Shown here: piece after piece, positions 1 to 6,287 of the stretch
Numbering within the stretch: position 1 is the stretch's first letter
How the letters are laid out: each line of letters starts with the position of its first letter
Source of the DNA: Flavobacteriaceae bacterium
GTDB lineage: Bacteria > Bacteroidota > Bacteroidia > Flavobacteriales > Flavobacteriaceae
Direction: 5' to 3'
NCBI GenBank assembly: GCA_019090365.1
Contig: JAHRWC010000293.1
Coordinates: 1 to 7,118 of the forward strand
DNA: 7,118 bases
Program-made: the position numbers and the translations under genes
Notes under the pieces: model-generated
What the model was told of the DNA's origin: nothing
What the model saw: only the letters and a program-made list of their open reading frames with translations
Database searches by the model: none

Positions 1-225
1 ATTAAAGCCATGTTTTTTAACAATCCAGACAGTGCTTATAAGATTCTTGAAATTGAAAAATCTGCTACAGATTCTGAAGTTAAAAAAGCCTACCGAACAA
101 TGGTAAAAAAATACCATCCAGACAAACTACAACACATGGATGATGTATATAGAAATGGCGCTGAAGAGAAGTTTAGAAAAGTACAAGAAGCTTATGAACA
201 ACTTCAAAAAGAAAGAAATTTTTAG
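1..225 (+). CDS. J-domain (DnaJ-like) protein, C-terminal fragment; probably TerB/DjlA-like co-chaperone
   Basis: This is the 3' end of a gene that starts before the window. The frame is open from base 1, giving Ile-Lys-Ala ahead of the first Met at base 10, so that Met is probably internal. The 74 visible residues form an almost complete J-domain: a helix I region with 'AYKILEI', a basic helix II ending in 'KKYHPDK', the invariant HPD triad (residues 39-41 of the fragment), and helices III/IV with 'EKFRKVQEAYEQL'. J-domains stimulate the ATPase of DnaK/Hsp70. In flavobacteria a J-domain at the extreme C-terminus is usual for DjlA-like proteins with an N-terminal TerB domain, and the run-in fits that. 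The TerB part is outside the window, so the full architecture is inferred. The gene is separated by 54 bp from the metal operon and shows no evident functional link to it. The J-domain call is secure; the parent family is likely. Confidence 0.85.
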   Translation: MKAMFFNNPDSAYKILEIEKSATDSEVKKAYRTMVKKYHPDKLQHMDDVYRNGAEEKFRKVQEAYEQLQKERNF

Positions 226-230
226 GCAAG

Positions 231-249
231 ACTAAAAATAAATATTAGT
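231..249. promoter_or_regulatory. Imperfect 19-bp inverted repeat, candidate operator for the DtxR-family regulator
   Basis: The sequence ACTAAAAATAAATATTAGT is an imperfect palindrome: 7 of 9 base pairs are symmetric around position 240, with perfect ACTAA/TTAGT ends. It lies just upstream of the regulator gene and overlaps the likely -33 region. DtxR-family operators are typically about 19-bp interrupted palindromes, and many such regulators control their own operon. Operator function is inferred. Short AT-rich palindromes arise easily by chance in DNA of this composition, and no second copy was recognised in the window. Confidence 0.3.
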
Positions 250-275
250 AGTATCTAAAATAATGTTTACTTTTG
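245..275 (+). promoter_or_regulatory. Bacteroidota-type sigma-A promoter of the metal operon
   Basis: TACTTTTG at 268-275 matches the Bacteroidota -7 element TAnnTTTG exactly. A 19-nt spacer separates it from TTAG at 245-248, a weak match to the -33 TTTG element. Transcription would be expected to start a few bases after 275, almost exactly at the ATG at 280. The mRNA would then be leaderless or nearly so, consistent with the absence of any Shine-Dalgarno sequence. The -7 match is clear; the start point is inferred. Confidence 0.6.
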
Positions 276-279
276 CCAT

Positions 280-936
280 ATGTATTCATTAGCAGAAGAG
301 AATTATTTAAAAACCATATTCCATTTAGAAAAGGAATGTGAAGGAGGTGTTAGCACAAACGCTATTGCAGTTAAAATGGACACCAAGCCATCATCGGTAA
401 CAGATATGGTTCAAAAATTAGCTGAAAAAGAAGTTTTATTATACAAAAAATACAAAGGAACTCAACTTACAAAAACTGGAAAAAAAATTGCCGCCAATGT
501 GATAAGAAAACATCGCTTGTGGGAAGTTTTTTTAGTTGAAATATTGAATTTCCCTTGGGATGAAGTTCATGAAATTGCTGAACAATTAGAGCATGTAAAG
601 TCTGATGAACTAATTTCAAGATTAGACAAATATTTAGATTTTCCAGATTTTGATCCTCATGGAGATCCTATTCCAGATAAACATGGTAAAATTAAACCTT
701 CAGAAAAAAAGTTGCTTTCCGATTTAGAAAAAAATCAACGAGGAATATGTGTAGGTGTAAAGGAATCTAATTCAGAATTTCTTCAATATTTAGACAAGAG
801 AAAAATTGCAATTGGTTCAAAAATTAAAGTCTTAGGGAAAGAGTTTTTTGATGGATCGATGATGATCCAAGTAGGAAGAAACCAATTATTTATTTCAAAA
901 ATAATTGCAGATAACATCTATTTAAAAACAAATTAA
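280..936 (+). CDS. DtxR/MntR-family metal-dependent transcriptional repressor
   Basis: Probable metalloregulator that binds DNA when loaded with Mn(II) or Fe(II) and represses metal uptake genes. Three parts are visible in the 218 residues. A winged helix (about 1-75) has recognition-helix 'PSSVTDMVQKL' (37-47) and wing 'LTKTGKK'. A dimerisation/metal domain (about 76-140) has 'RKHRLWE' and 'EQLEHVKSDE'. A C-terminal FeoA/SH3-like domain (about 150-218) completes it. By alignment from memory, H78, E82 and H97 match the DtxR ancillary site, with E166 as a possible ligand from the SH3 domain. E101, E104 and H105 match the primary site. E101 replaces the DtxR cysteine and corresponds to Glu99 of Bacillus MntR, hinting at manganese. 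N8 stands where MntR has Asp and DtxR has Met. The ATG at 280 places 'EENYLKTIF' at the usual N-terminal position. It is the first gene of the transporter operon, 1 bp before the next. The metal is unresolved, so no symbol is given. Confidence 0.93.
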   Translation: MYSLAEENYLKTIFHLEKECEGGVSTNAIAVKMDTKPSSVTDMVQKLAEKEVLLYKKYKGTQLTKTGKKIAANVIRKHRLWEVFLVEILNFPWDEVHEIAEQLEHVKSDELISRLDKYLDFPDFDPHGDPIPDKHGKIKPSEKKLLSDLEKNQRGICVGVKESNSEFLQYLDKRKIAIGSKIKVLGKEFFDGSMMIQVGRNQLFISKIIADNIYLKTN

Positions 937-937
937 A

Positions 938-1723
938 ATGACAAAAACACTAATTGTATTAGCTACAATTTTTATATCGTCCTCATTGTTCGCTCAAGAG
1001 GAAAGTACGATCGTTGAAATGATTACAGACCGTCCAGATGCGACTGAATCATCTTCAGTAGTACCGCTTCATAGCATTCAAATTGAAACAGGGGTGTTTT
1101 TTGAATCCTTTGAAAAAAATGATTTTAAAACGGAAGTTCTAGGATACAACACAACCTTAATTAGATTTGGATTATTAGAAAAATTAGAACTAAGAGTGGG
1201 TTGGAATTTTGAAGAACATAAAAGTTCTTTTGCAGGGAATGAAAACCCGAATGTTTTATCAGGATTTTCACCGCTACTATTAGGGGCGAAAGTGGCTATT
1301 TCAGAAGAAAAAGGATTGCTCCCAGAAATGGCATTGTTATTACATACTAATTTACCATTTACTTCTTCAACCGATTTCAATGTAGAAAATACAGGCGTGG
1401 ATTTCAGATTTTCTTTTGCTCATACCTTAAGTGAGAAATCAAGTTTAGGGTATAATTTAGGAGCTGCTTGGGGAAATGATTCTTCTGAAGCTAGTTATAT
1501 ATACACACTTGCTTATGGATATAGTATTTCTGAAAAATTTGGAGCTTATGCTGAGGTGTATGGAGATCTTCCTGAAAATAATAGTGCAAATCACTTTTGG
1601 GATATTGGATTCACTTATTTAATTCAAAATAATTTTCAGTTAGATGCTACATTAGGTAGAAGCTTTACTGAAGGGCAAGATATATTAGTAAGTACAGGGT
1701 TTAGTTATAGATTCCCTAATTAG
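938..1723 (+). CDS. Outer-membrane beta-barrel protein (Phenol_MetA_deg-like 'transporter')
   Basis: Predicted outer-membrane barrel of 261 residues. A Sec signal peptide (about 1-19) ends in 'SLFAQ'. The mature N-terminus carries 'TDRPDATES' (30-38), a hallmark I associate with the Bacteroidota barrels annotated as transporters in the MetA-pathway-of-phenol-degradation family. The rest is a succession of alternating hydrophobic/polar strands rich in Gly and aromatics (for example 'IQIETGVFF', 'LELRVGWNF', 'YTLAYGYSI', 'DIGFTYLI'), ending in 'VSTGFSYRFPN' like a final barrel strand. It begins 1 bp after the regulator and ends 8 bp before the metal-binding lipoprotein, so it is almost certainly co-transcribed with a metal importer. 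This suggests, by inference only, that it admits the metal or a metal complex through the outer membrane. The family's substrate is not defined by sequence; it could instead be a general barrel with no transport role. Confidence 0.8.
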   Translation: MTKTLIVLATIFISSSLFAQEESTIVEMITDRPDATESSSVVPLHSIQIETGVFFESFEKNDFKTEVLGYNTTLIRFGLLEKLELRVGWNFEEHKSSFAGNENPNVLSGFSPLLLGAKVAISEEKGLLPEMALLLHTNLPFTSSTDFNVENTGVDFRFSFAHTLSEKSSLGYNLGAAWGNDSSEASYIYTLAYGYSISEKFGAYAEVYGDLPENNSANHFWDIGFTYLIQNNFQLDATLGRSFTEGQDILVSTGFSYRFPN

Positions 1724-1731
1724 AAATTTAT

Positions 1732-2640
1732 ATGAAAAAAGTATTATTTATTATAGCAATAAGCATCCTTTTTGGATGTAAAAACACAAGTACTGAATCG
1801 GGTAAATTACAAGTTGTAACCACTACGACAATGATTACTGATTTAGTGCAAAACATTGGTGGAAATTTAATTGAAGTAAATGGTTTAATGGGTGCAGGAG
1901 TTGATCCACACTTATATAAAGCTAGTGAAGGTGATGTGTCAAAACTTTACAATGCAGACATTATTTTTTATAATGGATTGCACCTAGAAGGGAAGTTAGT
2001 AGAGGTTTTTGAAAAAATGAACTTGAAGGACCAATCAACTATTTCTTTAGGAGGTTATTTGGATACGAAACAATTAATAGGTTCAGATTATTTTGCCTCA
2101 AATTACGATCCACATGTGTGGTTTAATATTCAGTTTTTTAAGGAATTTTCTAATAAGGTAACCAATATTTTATCTGAAAAAGATCCTAAAAACGCTGCAC
2201 AGTTTATTGAGAACGAGAAAGTTTATATTAAGAAATTAGAAGCTTTAGAAACAGAAATTAGTTCAATTATTGAAAAGCTTCCTACTGAAAAAAGAATTTT
2301 AGTTACAGCCCACGATGCATTTAATTATTTTGGAAAACAATATGGTTTTCAGGTAGTAGGGTTACAGGGATTATCTACTGCAACTGAAGCTGGAGTTCAA
2401 GATGTTCAGAAACTATCAACATTCATTATTGAAAACAACGTAAAAGCTATTTTTATTGAAAGTTCAGTTCCACAAAGAACAATTGAAGCACTTCAAGCAT
2501 CGGTAATTTCAAAAGGTCATGAAGTTAGCATAGGAGGTTCGCTCTATAGTGATGCTCTTGGAAGTACTGGAACTATTGAGGGTACTTATATTGGAATGTT
2601 TCAATACAATGTAAATACAATTGTAAATGCTTTGCAATAA
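1732..2640 (+). CDS. troA: TroA-type metal ABC transporter substrate-binding lipoprotein (Mn/Zn/Fe)
   Basis: Periplasmic metal-capture component of the ABC importer, cluster A-I (ZnuA/TroA/PsaA family, PF01297). The short hydrophobic leader ends in lipobox 'LFGC', with C16 as the lipidated residue, so the protein is membrane-anchored. The four expected ligands are visible: H60 in 'GVDPHLYK', H128 in 'YDPHVWFN', H194 in 'VTAHDAF' and D274 in 'LYSDALG'. The H/H/H/D set and the C-terminal half resemble Treponema TroA closely ('GLQGLSTATEAG', 'IFIESSVP', 'EGTYIGM'). Strictly Mn-selective PsaA/MntC proteins have Glu at the third position. The His-rich loop typical of ZnuA is absent. The site is therefore compatible with Zn, Mn or Fe, and specificity cannot be read off. 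At 302 residues it is full length. It lies 8 bp after the barrel gene and 10 bp before the ATPase. The symbol is by homology to TroA. Confidence 0.95.
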   Translation: MKKVLFIIAISILFGCKNTSTESGKLQVVTTTTMITDLVQNIGGNLIEVNGLMGAGVDPHLYKASEGDVSKLYNADIIFYNGLHLEGKLVEVFEKMNLKDQSTISLGGYLDTKQLIGSDYFASNYDPHVWFNIQFFKEFSNKVTNILSEKDPKNAAQFIENEKVYIKKLEALETEISSIIEKLPTEKRILVTAHDAFNYFGKQYGFQVVGLQGLSTATEAGVQDVQKLSTFIIENNVKAIFIESSVPQRTIEALQASVISKGHEVSIGGSLYSDALGSTGTIEGTYIGMFQYNVNTIVNALQ

Positions 2641-2650
2641 AAACTGAATT

Positions 2651-3391
2651 ATGAAAGATCTAAAAATTGCAATTAATGTAGATGATTTAACGGTTGCTTA
2701 TAATTATAAGCCAGTTTTATGGGATATAGATTTAGCCATTCCAGAGGGTGTTTTAATGGCGATTGTTGGACCAAATGGAGCAGGTAAATCTACTTTAATT
2801 AAAGCGATTTTAGGAATTATAGATCCAATTGCAGGAAGTGTTTCTATCTTCGGAAAACCATACGAAAAGCAGCGAAAATTAGTTGCCTATGTACCACAAA
2901 AAGGAAGTGTAGATTGGGATTTTCCAACGACAGCGTTTGATGTTGTTTTAATGGGAACTTATGGAAAATTAGGTTGGATTAAAAGACCGAAGCAAGCTGA
3001 AAAAAAAGCAGCTTTAGAAGCTTTAGAAAAAGTAGGAATGCTGGCTTTTAAAAATAGACAAATAAGTCAGTTAAGTGGAGGCCAACAACAACGTATTTTT
3101 TTAGCTAGAGCTTTGGTGCAAGATGCTTCTATTTATTTTATGGATGAACCATTTCAAGGAGTAGATGCAACCACTGAAATAGCGATTATAAATATTCTTA
3201 AAAGTTTACGAAAAGAAGGAAAGACTGTAGTTGTGGTTCATCACGATTTACAAACAGTTCCTGAATATTTTGATTGGGTAACTTTTTTAAATGTGAAGAA
3301 GATAGCAACAGGTCCAGTTAAAGATATTTTTAATGATGATAACTTAACTAAAACATACGGTATCAATTATAAAGTAGCTGTAAACAAATGA
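2651..3391 (+). CDS. troB: Metal ABC transporter ATP-binding protein (TroB/MntB type)
   Basis: Cytoplasmic ATPase that powers the importer. All ABC motifs are intact in 246 residues: Walker A 'GPNGAGKST' (40-48), Q-loop in 'YVPQKG' (Q83), signature 'LSGGQQQR' (141-148), Walker B 'IYFMDE' (161-166, catalytic E166) and the H-loop 'VVHHD' (H198). The stretch '[16 protein letters not shown]' following the Q-loop is characteristic of the Mn/Zn/Fe family (TroB, SitB, MntB, ZnuC relatives), which matches the flanking TroA-type binding protein and permeases. Length is normal and there is no extra regulatory domain. Its stop overlaps the next start in the ATGA arrangement (3388-3391), indicating translational coupling with the first permease. 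Confidence 0.96.
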   Translation: MKDLKIAINVDDLTVAYNYKPVLWDIDLAIPEGVLMAIVGPNGAGKSTLIKAILGIIDPIAGSVSIFGKPYEKQRKLVAYVPQKGSVDWDFPTTAFDVVLMGTYGKLGWIKRPKQAEKKAALEALEKVGMLAFKNRQISQLSGGQQQRIFLARALVQDASIYFMDEPFQGVDATTEIAIINILKSLRKEGKTVVVVHHDLQTVPEYFDWVTFLNVKKIATGPVKDIFNDDNLTKTYGINYKVAVNK

Positions 3392-4512
3392 CAATAAGCG
3401 AATATTTCGAATTACTTTTTACAGATTATACCCTAGGTACAATTACCCTGGGCACAGCTGTATTAGGTGCTATTTGCGGAATGTTAGGAAGTTTTGCAGT
3501 GTTGAGAAAACAGAGTCTTTTGGGTGATGCAATATCACATGCTGCGCTTCCAGGAATTGCAATTGCTTTTTTGATTACTGGAACTAAAGACACAAACATA
3601 TTACTTTTAGGAGCTTTAGTTAGTGGCTTAATTGGTACATTTTGGATTCGTGGAATGACTCATAAAACTCACTTAAAAAGTGATACTGCCTTAGGTTTAG
3701 TGTTGTCATTGTTTTTTGGATTTGGTATGTTATTACTCACTTTTATTCAAAAACAACCCAATGCAAATCAGGCTGGATTAGATAAATACCTTTTTGGTCA
3801 AGCAGCTACATTAGTGAAAAGTGATGTTGAACTCATGATAATTGTTACAGGTATTTGTCTCTTTGTATTGTTACTTTTTTGGAAAGAATTTAAAATACTG
3901 TTGTTTGATGCAGATTATACAAAAACACTAGGTTTCAACACTAAATTCATCGATATATTAATTACTTTTTTTATTGTATTAGCTATTGTATTAGGCTTAC
4001 AAACAGTAGGTGTTGTTTTAATGAGTGCGATGCTTTTAGCTCCAGCAGCAGCAGCTAGACAATGGACCAATAAATTAAGTGTCATGATATTCTTAGCTGC
4101 AATTATTGGAGCTTTTGCTGGAGTATTTGGTACAGCAATTAGCGCGAGCCAAAACAACCTTTCAACAGGTCCTGTGATTGTGCTTGTTGCTGCAGTTTTT
4201 GTTGCTTTCTCATTTGTGTTTTCACCTAGCAGAGGCTTGTTGTTTAGACAAATAAGATTCTTAAAAAACAGAAGAGATCTTGAATTAAAAAAGACCTTAC
4301 AATTTATGTATGGTATTGCAAAAACACACGAGAATATATCGCATCCACACGCCATAAGAATATTAAATAATTTTCATGGTTTTACACGAAAAACACTTCA
4401 GAAGTTAGAACATAACGGCTGGATTGAGGTTTCAAATCAGCAATGGTCTCTAACAAATGAAGGGTTTATTGAAGCAGAAAATTTATACAATCAATTATTA
4501 GAAAATGACTAG
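3388..4512 (+). CDS. troC: Metal ABC transporter permease with C-terminal winged-helix extension (TroC-like)
   Basis: Inner-membrane permease of the ABC-3 family (PF00950), carrying the metal across the membrane. About eight or nine hydrophobic segments lie between residues 15 and 280. They include the family's conserved '[16 protein letters not shown]' (46-61) and '[17 protein letters not shown]' (207-223). The permease core ends near 'FSPSRGLL' (278-285). Residues about 290-374 are hydrophilic and probably cytoplasmic. They read as a winged helix: helices at about 297-313 and 319-329, a recognition-like '[16 protein letters not shown]' (333-348), and wing 'WSLTNEGF' (353-360), as in the DNA-binding half of DtxR. 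The protein then stops, without the 'RKHRLxE...EH' metal domain. Usual permeases of this family are near 290 residues; extended forms are known, including Chlamydia YtgC, which is fused to the repressor YtgR. The tail's role here is unknown. The gene overlaps the ATPase by 4 bp and the next permease by 8 bp. The symbol follows Tro gene order. Confidence 0.93.
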   Translation: MTISEYFELLFTDYTLGTITLGTAVLGAICGMLGSFAVLRKQSLLGDAISHAALPGIAIAFLITGTKDTNILLLGALVSGLIGTFWIRGMTHKTHLKSDTALGLVLSLFFGFGMLLLTFIQKQPNANQAGLDKYLFGQAATLVKSDVELMIIVTGICLFVLLLFWKEFKILLFDADYTKTLGFNTKFIDILITFFIVLAIVLGLQTVGVVLMSAMLLAPAAAARQWTNKLSVMIFLAAIIGAFAGVFGTAISASQNNLSTGPVIVLVAAVFVAFSFVFSPSRGLLFRQIRFLKNRRDLELKKTLQFMYGIAKTHENISHPHAIRILNNFHGFTRKTLQKLEHNGWIEVSNQQWSLTNEGFIEAENLYNQLLEND

Positions 4513-5665
4513 TCCTCAAATAGAAATACAATTAATTGCTGTAGTAGTTGCGATTGCATGTGCTATACCAGGAGTATTTCTTGTGCTGAGAAAAATGGCA
4601 TTGATTAGCGACGCAATTAGTCATTCTATTTTACCTGGAATCGTAATTGGGTTTTTTATAACACACGATTTAAATTCTCCTTTATTGATTCTTTTAGCTG
4701 CATTAACAGGTGTAATTACTGTGATTTTAGTTGAAGCCATTCAAAAAACGGGATTAGTAAAAGAGGATACTGCTATAGGATTAGTATTTCCTGTATTGTT
4801 TAGTATTGGAGTTATCATGATTGCAAAAAATGCAAACGATGTTCATTTAGATGTAGATGCGGTTTTATTAGGAGAATTAGCTTTTGCTCCTTTTGATCGC
4901 TTAATGATGTTTGGTGCAGATGTAGGCCCTAAATCTCTCTGGGTAATGGGCGTGATTTTAATAGTAATTGTATTGTTACTTATCATGTTTTACAAGGAAT
5001 TAAAAGTTAGTACTTTTGATATTGGCTTGTCTTCTGCATTAGGATTTTCACCTGTAATCTTGCATTATGGATTGATGTCAATTTCATCAATTACTGTCGT
5101 AGGAGCTTTTGATGCCGTTGGTGCAATATTAGTAGTTGCTTTTATGATCGCTCCAGCTGCCACGGCTTATCTGTTAACGTCAGATTTAAAAAAGATGCTT
5201 TGGCTTTCAATATGTTTTGGAGTTATTTCAGCAATTTCTGGATATTGGTTGGCTCATTTATTAGATGCTTCAATTTCAGGATCTATGACAACTGTGTTAG
5301 GAATACTATTTTTAGGCACCTATTTATTTGCTCCAAATAAAGGTTATTTTTCAGTGTTATATCGTCATAGACAACAAAGGATTGAGGTATCATTATTAGC
5401 TTTTCTTCTTCACTTAAATAATCATACTGAAGAAAATGAACGTCATGTAAATCACTTAAATGAGCATATTAATTGGCAAAAAGTTCAATCAAAAACGGTG
5501 TTAGAACTAGCTCAAAAGAATAATATGATTATTATTAATGATGATATTGTTTCTTTAACTGAAAAAGGGGAAGATTTCACCAAATTAGCGATAGAGTATA
5601 TTATCACTAATAAAGATGATAAAATTGAGCATATGAAAGATGATTTCTTTTTGTTTAGAGGCTAA
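4505..5665 (+). CDS. troD: Second metal ABC transporter permease with C-terminal winged-helix extension (TroD-like)
   Basis: Partner permease, ABC-3 family, expected to pair with the preceding one as a heterodimer. Hydrophobic segments occupy about residues 8-280, with 'SDAISHSILPGIVIGF' (35-50) and 'VGAILVVAFMIAPAATA' (205-221) as the counterparts of the conserved motifs in its neighbour. The core ends at 'FAPNKG' (275-280). A hydrophilic tail of about 100 residues follows. It contains a helix ('VSLLAFLLHL', 295-304), a His-rich stretch (H303, H307, H314, H317, H321), a recognition-like segment 'QSKTVLELAQKNNMI' (328-342), and a wing with 'VSLTEKG' (349-355). It aligns by eye with the tail of the first permease. 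It likewise lacks the DtxR metal/dimer domain and ends in an acidic and aromatic run. The start lies 8 bp inside the previous gene, so translation is probably coupled. The symbol is by position and family only. Confidence 0.92.
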   Translation: MTSPQIEIQLIAVVVAIACAIPGVFLVLRKMALISDAISHSILPGIVIGFFITHDLNSPLLILLAALTGVITVILVEAIQKTGLVKEDTAIGLVFPVLFSIGVIMIAKNANDVHLDVDAVLLGELAFAPFDRLMMFGADVGPKSLWVMGVILIVIVLLLIMFYKELKVSTFDIGLSSALGFSPVILHYGLMSISSITVVGAFDAVGAILVVAFMIAPAATAYLLTSDLKKMLWLSICFGVISAISGYWLAHLLDASISGSMTTVLGILFLGTYLFAPNKGYFSVLYRHRQQRIEVSLLAFLLHLNNHTEENERHVNHLNEHINWQKVQSKTVLELAQKNNMIIINDDIVSLTEKGEDFTKLAIEYIITNKDDKIEHMKDDFFLFRG

Positions 5666-5684
5666 ACTTTTTCTTCTATCTTTA
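5650..5684 (+). promoter_or_regulatory. Weak candidate promoter for the secreted Cys-pair protein gene
   Basis: TATCTTTA at 5677-5684 differs by one base from the TAnnTTTG -7 element. TTTG at 5650-5653 could be the -33 element, but the 23-nt spacer is longer than usual. It would allow the 5704 gene to be expressed separately from the transporter operon. With a gap of only 38 bp, read-through from the operon is at least as likely. Confidence 0.25.
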
Positions 5685-5703
5685 AGGTTGAAAAATATGT
5701 TAA

Positions 5704-6126
5704 ATGAAATCTTTATTAATTGCATTCACTCTTTTTTTTACAGTGAACCTTGTCGCTCAAAATGAAACAGTTGAAACTCCTAAAATAGCTATAAAAGTAG
5801 CTATTGGAAAAACGATTCAATTGAAGAATCACTCCATAAAATTTATTGAAGTATTAGAAGATTCTCGTTGCCCAGAATATGTTAATTGTATTTGGGCAGG
5901 TAGGGCTAGAATTAGTGTAGAAATTAAAGATGAATCAGATAATATTGTACAGAAAGAATTACTTTTTGGTCAAACAAAACCAGGAGAAATTGTAGATAAT
6001 ACACTTTTTTCAAATGAAGATTCTAACATCAAAGGACTCACACTTTCTCCTTATCCAAATTCAGAAAAGCAAACAGAAAAAGATGCTTATCGATTGCTAA
6101 TTGAAGTAGATACACTTAAAGATTAA
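5704..6126 (+). CDS. Secreted protein of unknown function with conserved Cys-pair motif
   Basis: No function is recognised. The 140-residue product has a Sec signal peptide (about 1-18, ending 'NLVA' before Gln19), so it is likely periplasmic, with no lipobox. The mature part looks like a small beta-rich domain: alternating strands at about 28-50, 67-75 and 128-136. The centre is 'SRCPEYVNCIWAGRARI' (54-70), where C56 and C62 could form a disulfide. I recall this SRCP-x-V-x-C-x-WAG signature from many small uncharacterised exported proteins of Bacteroidota and other bacteria, so it is a conserved family and not an orphan. The gene lies 38 bp after the second permease and may be the last gene of the metal operon, which is the only hint of function. 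Its stop codon overlaps that of the converging gene at 6123-6126. Confidence 0.85.
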   Translation: MKSLLIAFTLFFTVNLVAQNETVETPKIAIKVAIGKTIQLKNHSIKFIEVLEDSRCPEYVNCIWAGRARISVEIKDESDNIVQKELLFGQTKPGEIVDNTLFSNEDSNIKGLTLSPYPNSEKQTEKDAYRLLIEVDTLKD

Positions 6127-6284
6127 TGACAACCACAATCTTTTTTTCCACACTTTATGCCTTCGCCATCTAAAGATTTTGTTGGACTATTTTTATTTTC
6201 AAAAATAGGATTCCAAACAAACTTTTTCAGAATAAATCCTGAAGCAAAACAAAAAGTAATAAGAACTAAAATAGTTTGTAACAT
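6123..6284 (-). CDS. FeoB-associated Cys-rich membrane protein
   Basis: A 53-residue product read from ATG at 6284-6282 to TAA at 6125-6123. A single N-terminal membrane helix (about 2-19, 'LQTILVLITFCFASGFIL') is followed by a basic/aromatic junction 'KKFVWNP', a short polar linker, and a Cys-rich end 'GIKCGKKDCGCH' (C45, C50, C52, H53). This matches the small FeoB-associated Cys-rich family (PF12669) found next to feoB in many bacteria. Its biochemical role is unproven; a part in ferrous iron handling at the membrane is inferred from linkage. It begins 3 bp after the feoB stop, so it is co-transcribed and probably translationally coupled. Its stop codon overlaps the opposing gene's stop within TTAA. 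Family membership, the intact frame and the position all support a real gene despite the small size. Confidence 0.9.
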   Translation of the reverse strand: MLQTILVLITFCFASGFILKKFVWNPIFENKNSPTKSLDGEGIKCGKKDCGCH

Positions 6285-6287
6285 AGC

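Noticed and set aside
10..225. A complete 71-residue stand-alone J-protein starting at base 10
   Set aside because: The frame is open to base 1 with a run-in typical of a longer J-domain protein, and there is no promoter in view, so the Met at base 10 is more likely internal.
250..271. Second palindrome with AGTA/TACT ends next to the -7 element
   Set aside because: Only the four outer bases and one or two inner pairs are symmetric; this is near chance in such AT-rich DNA.
226..279. Terminator hairpin after the J-domain gene
   Set aside because: The only dyad is the 5-bp AT stem at 231-249 with a 9-nt loop and no U-run of the proper form; it fits an operator better than a terminator.
1078..1380. 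Open frame of 100 codons on the minus strand
   Set aside because: It lies wholly inside the outer-membrane barrel gene, has no recognisable domain and has no promoter or neighbour on that strand; it is a shadow of the real frame.
3915..4355. Open frame of 146 codons on the minus strand
   Set aside because: It is antisense to the first permease, and its composition reflects reversed hydrophobic codons; there is no independent support.
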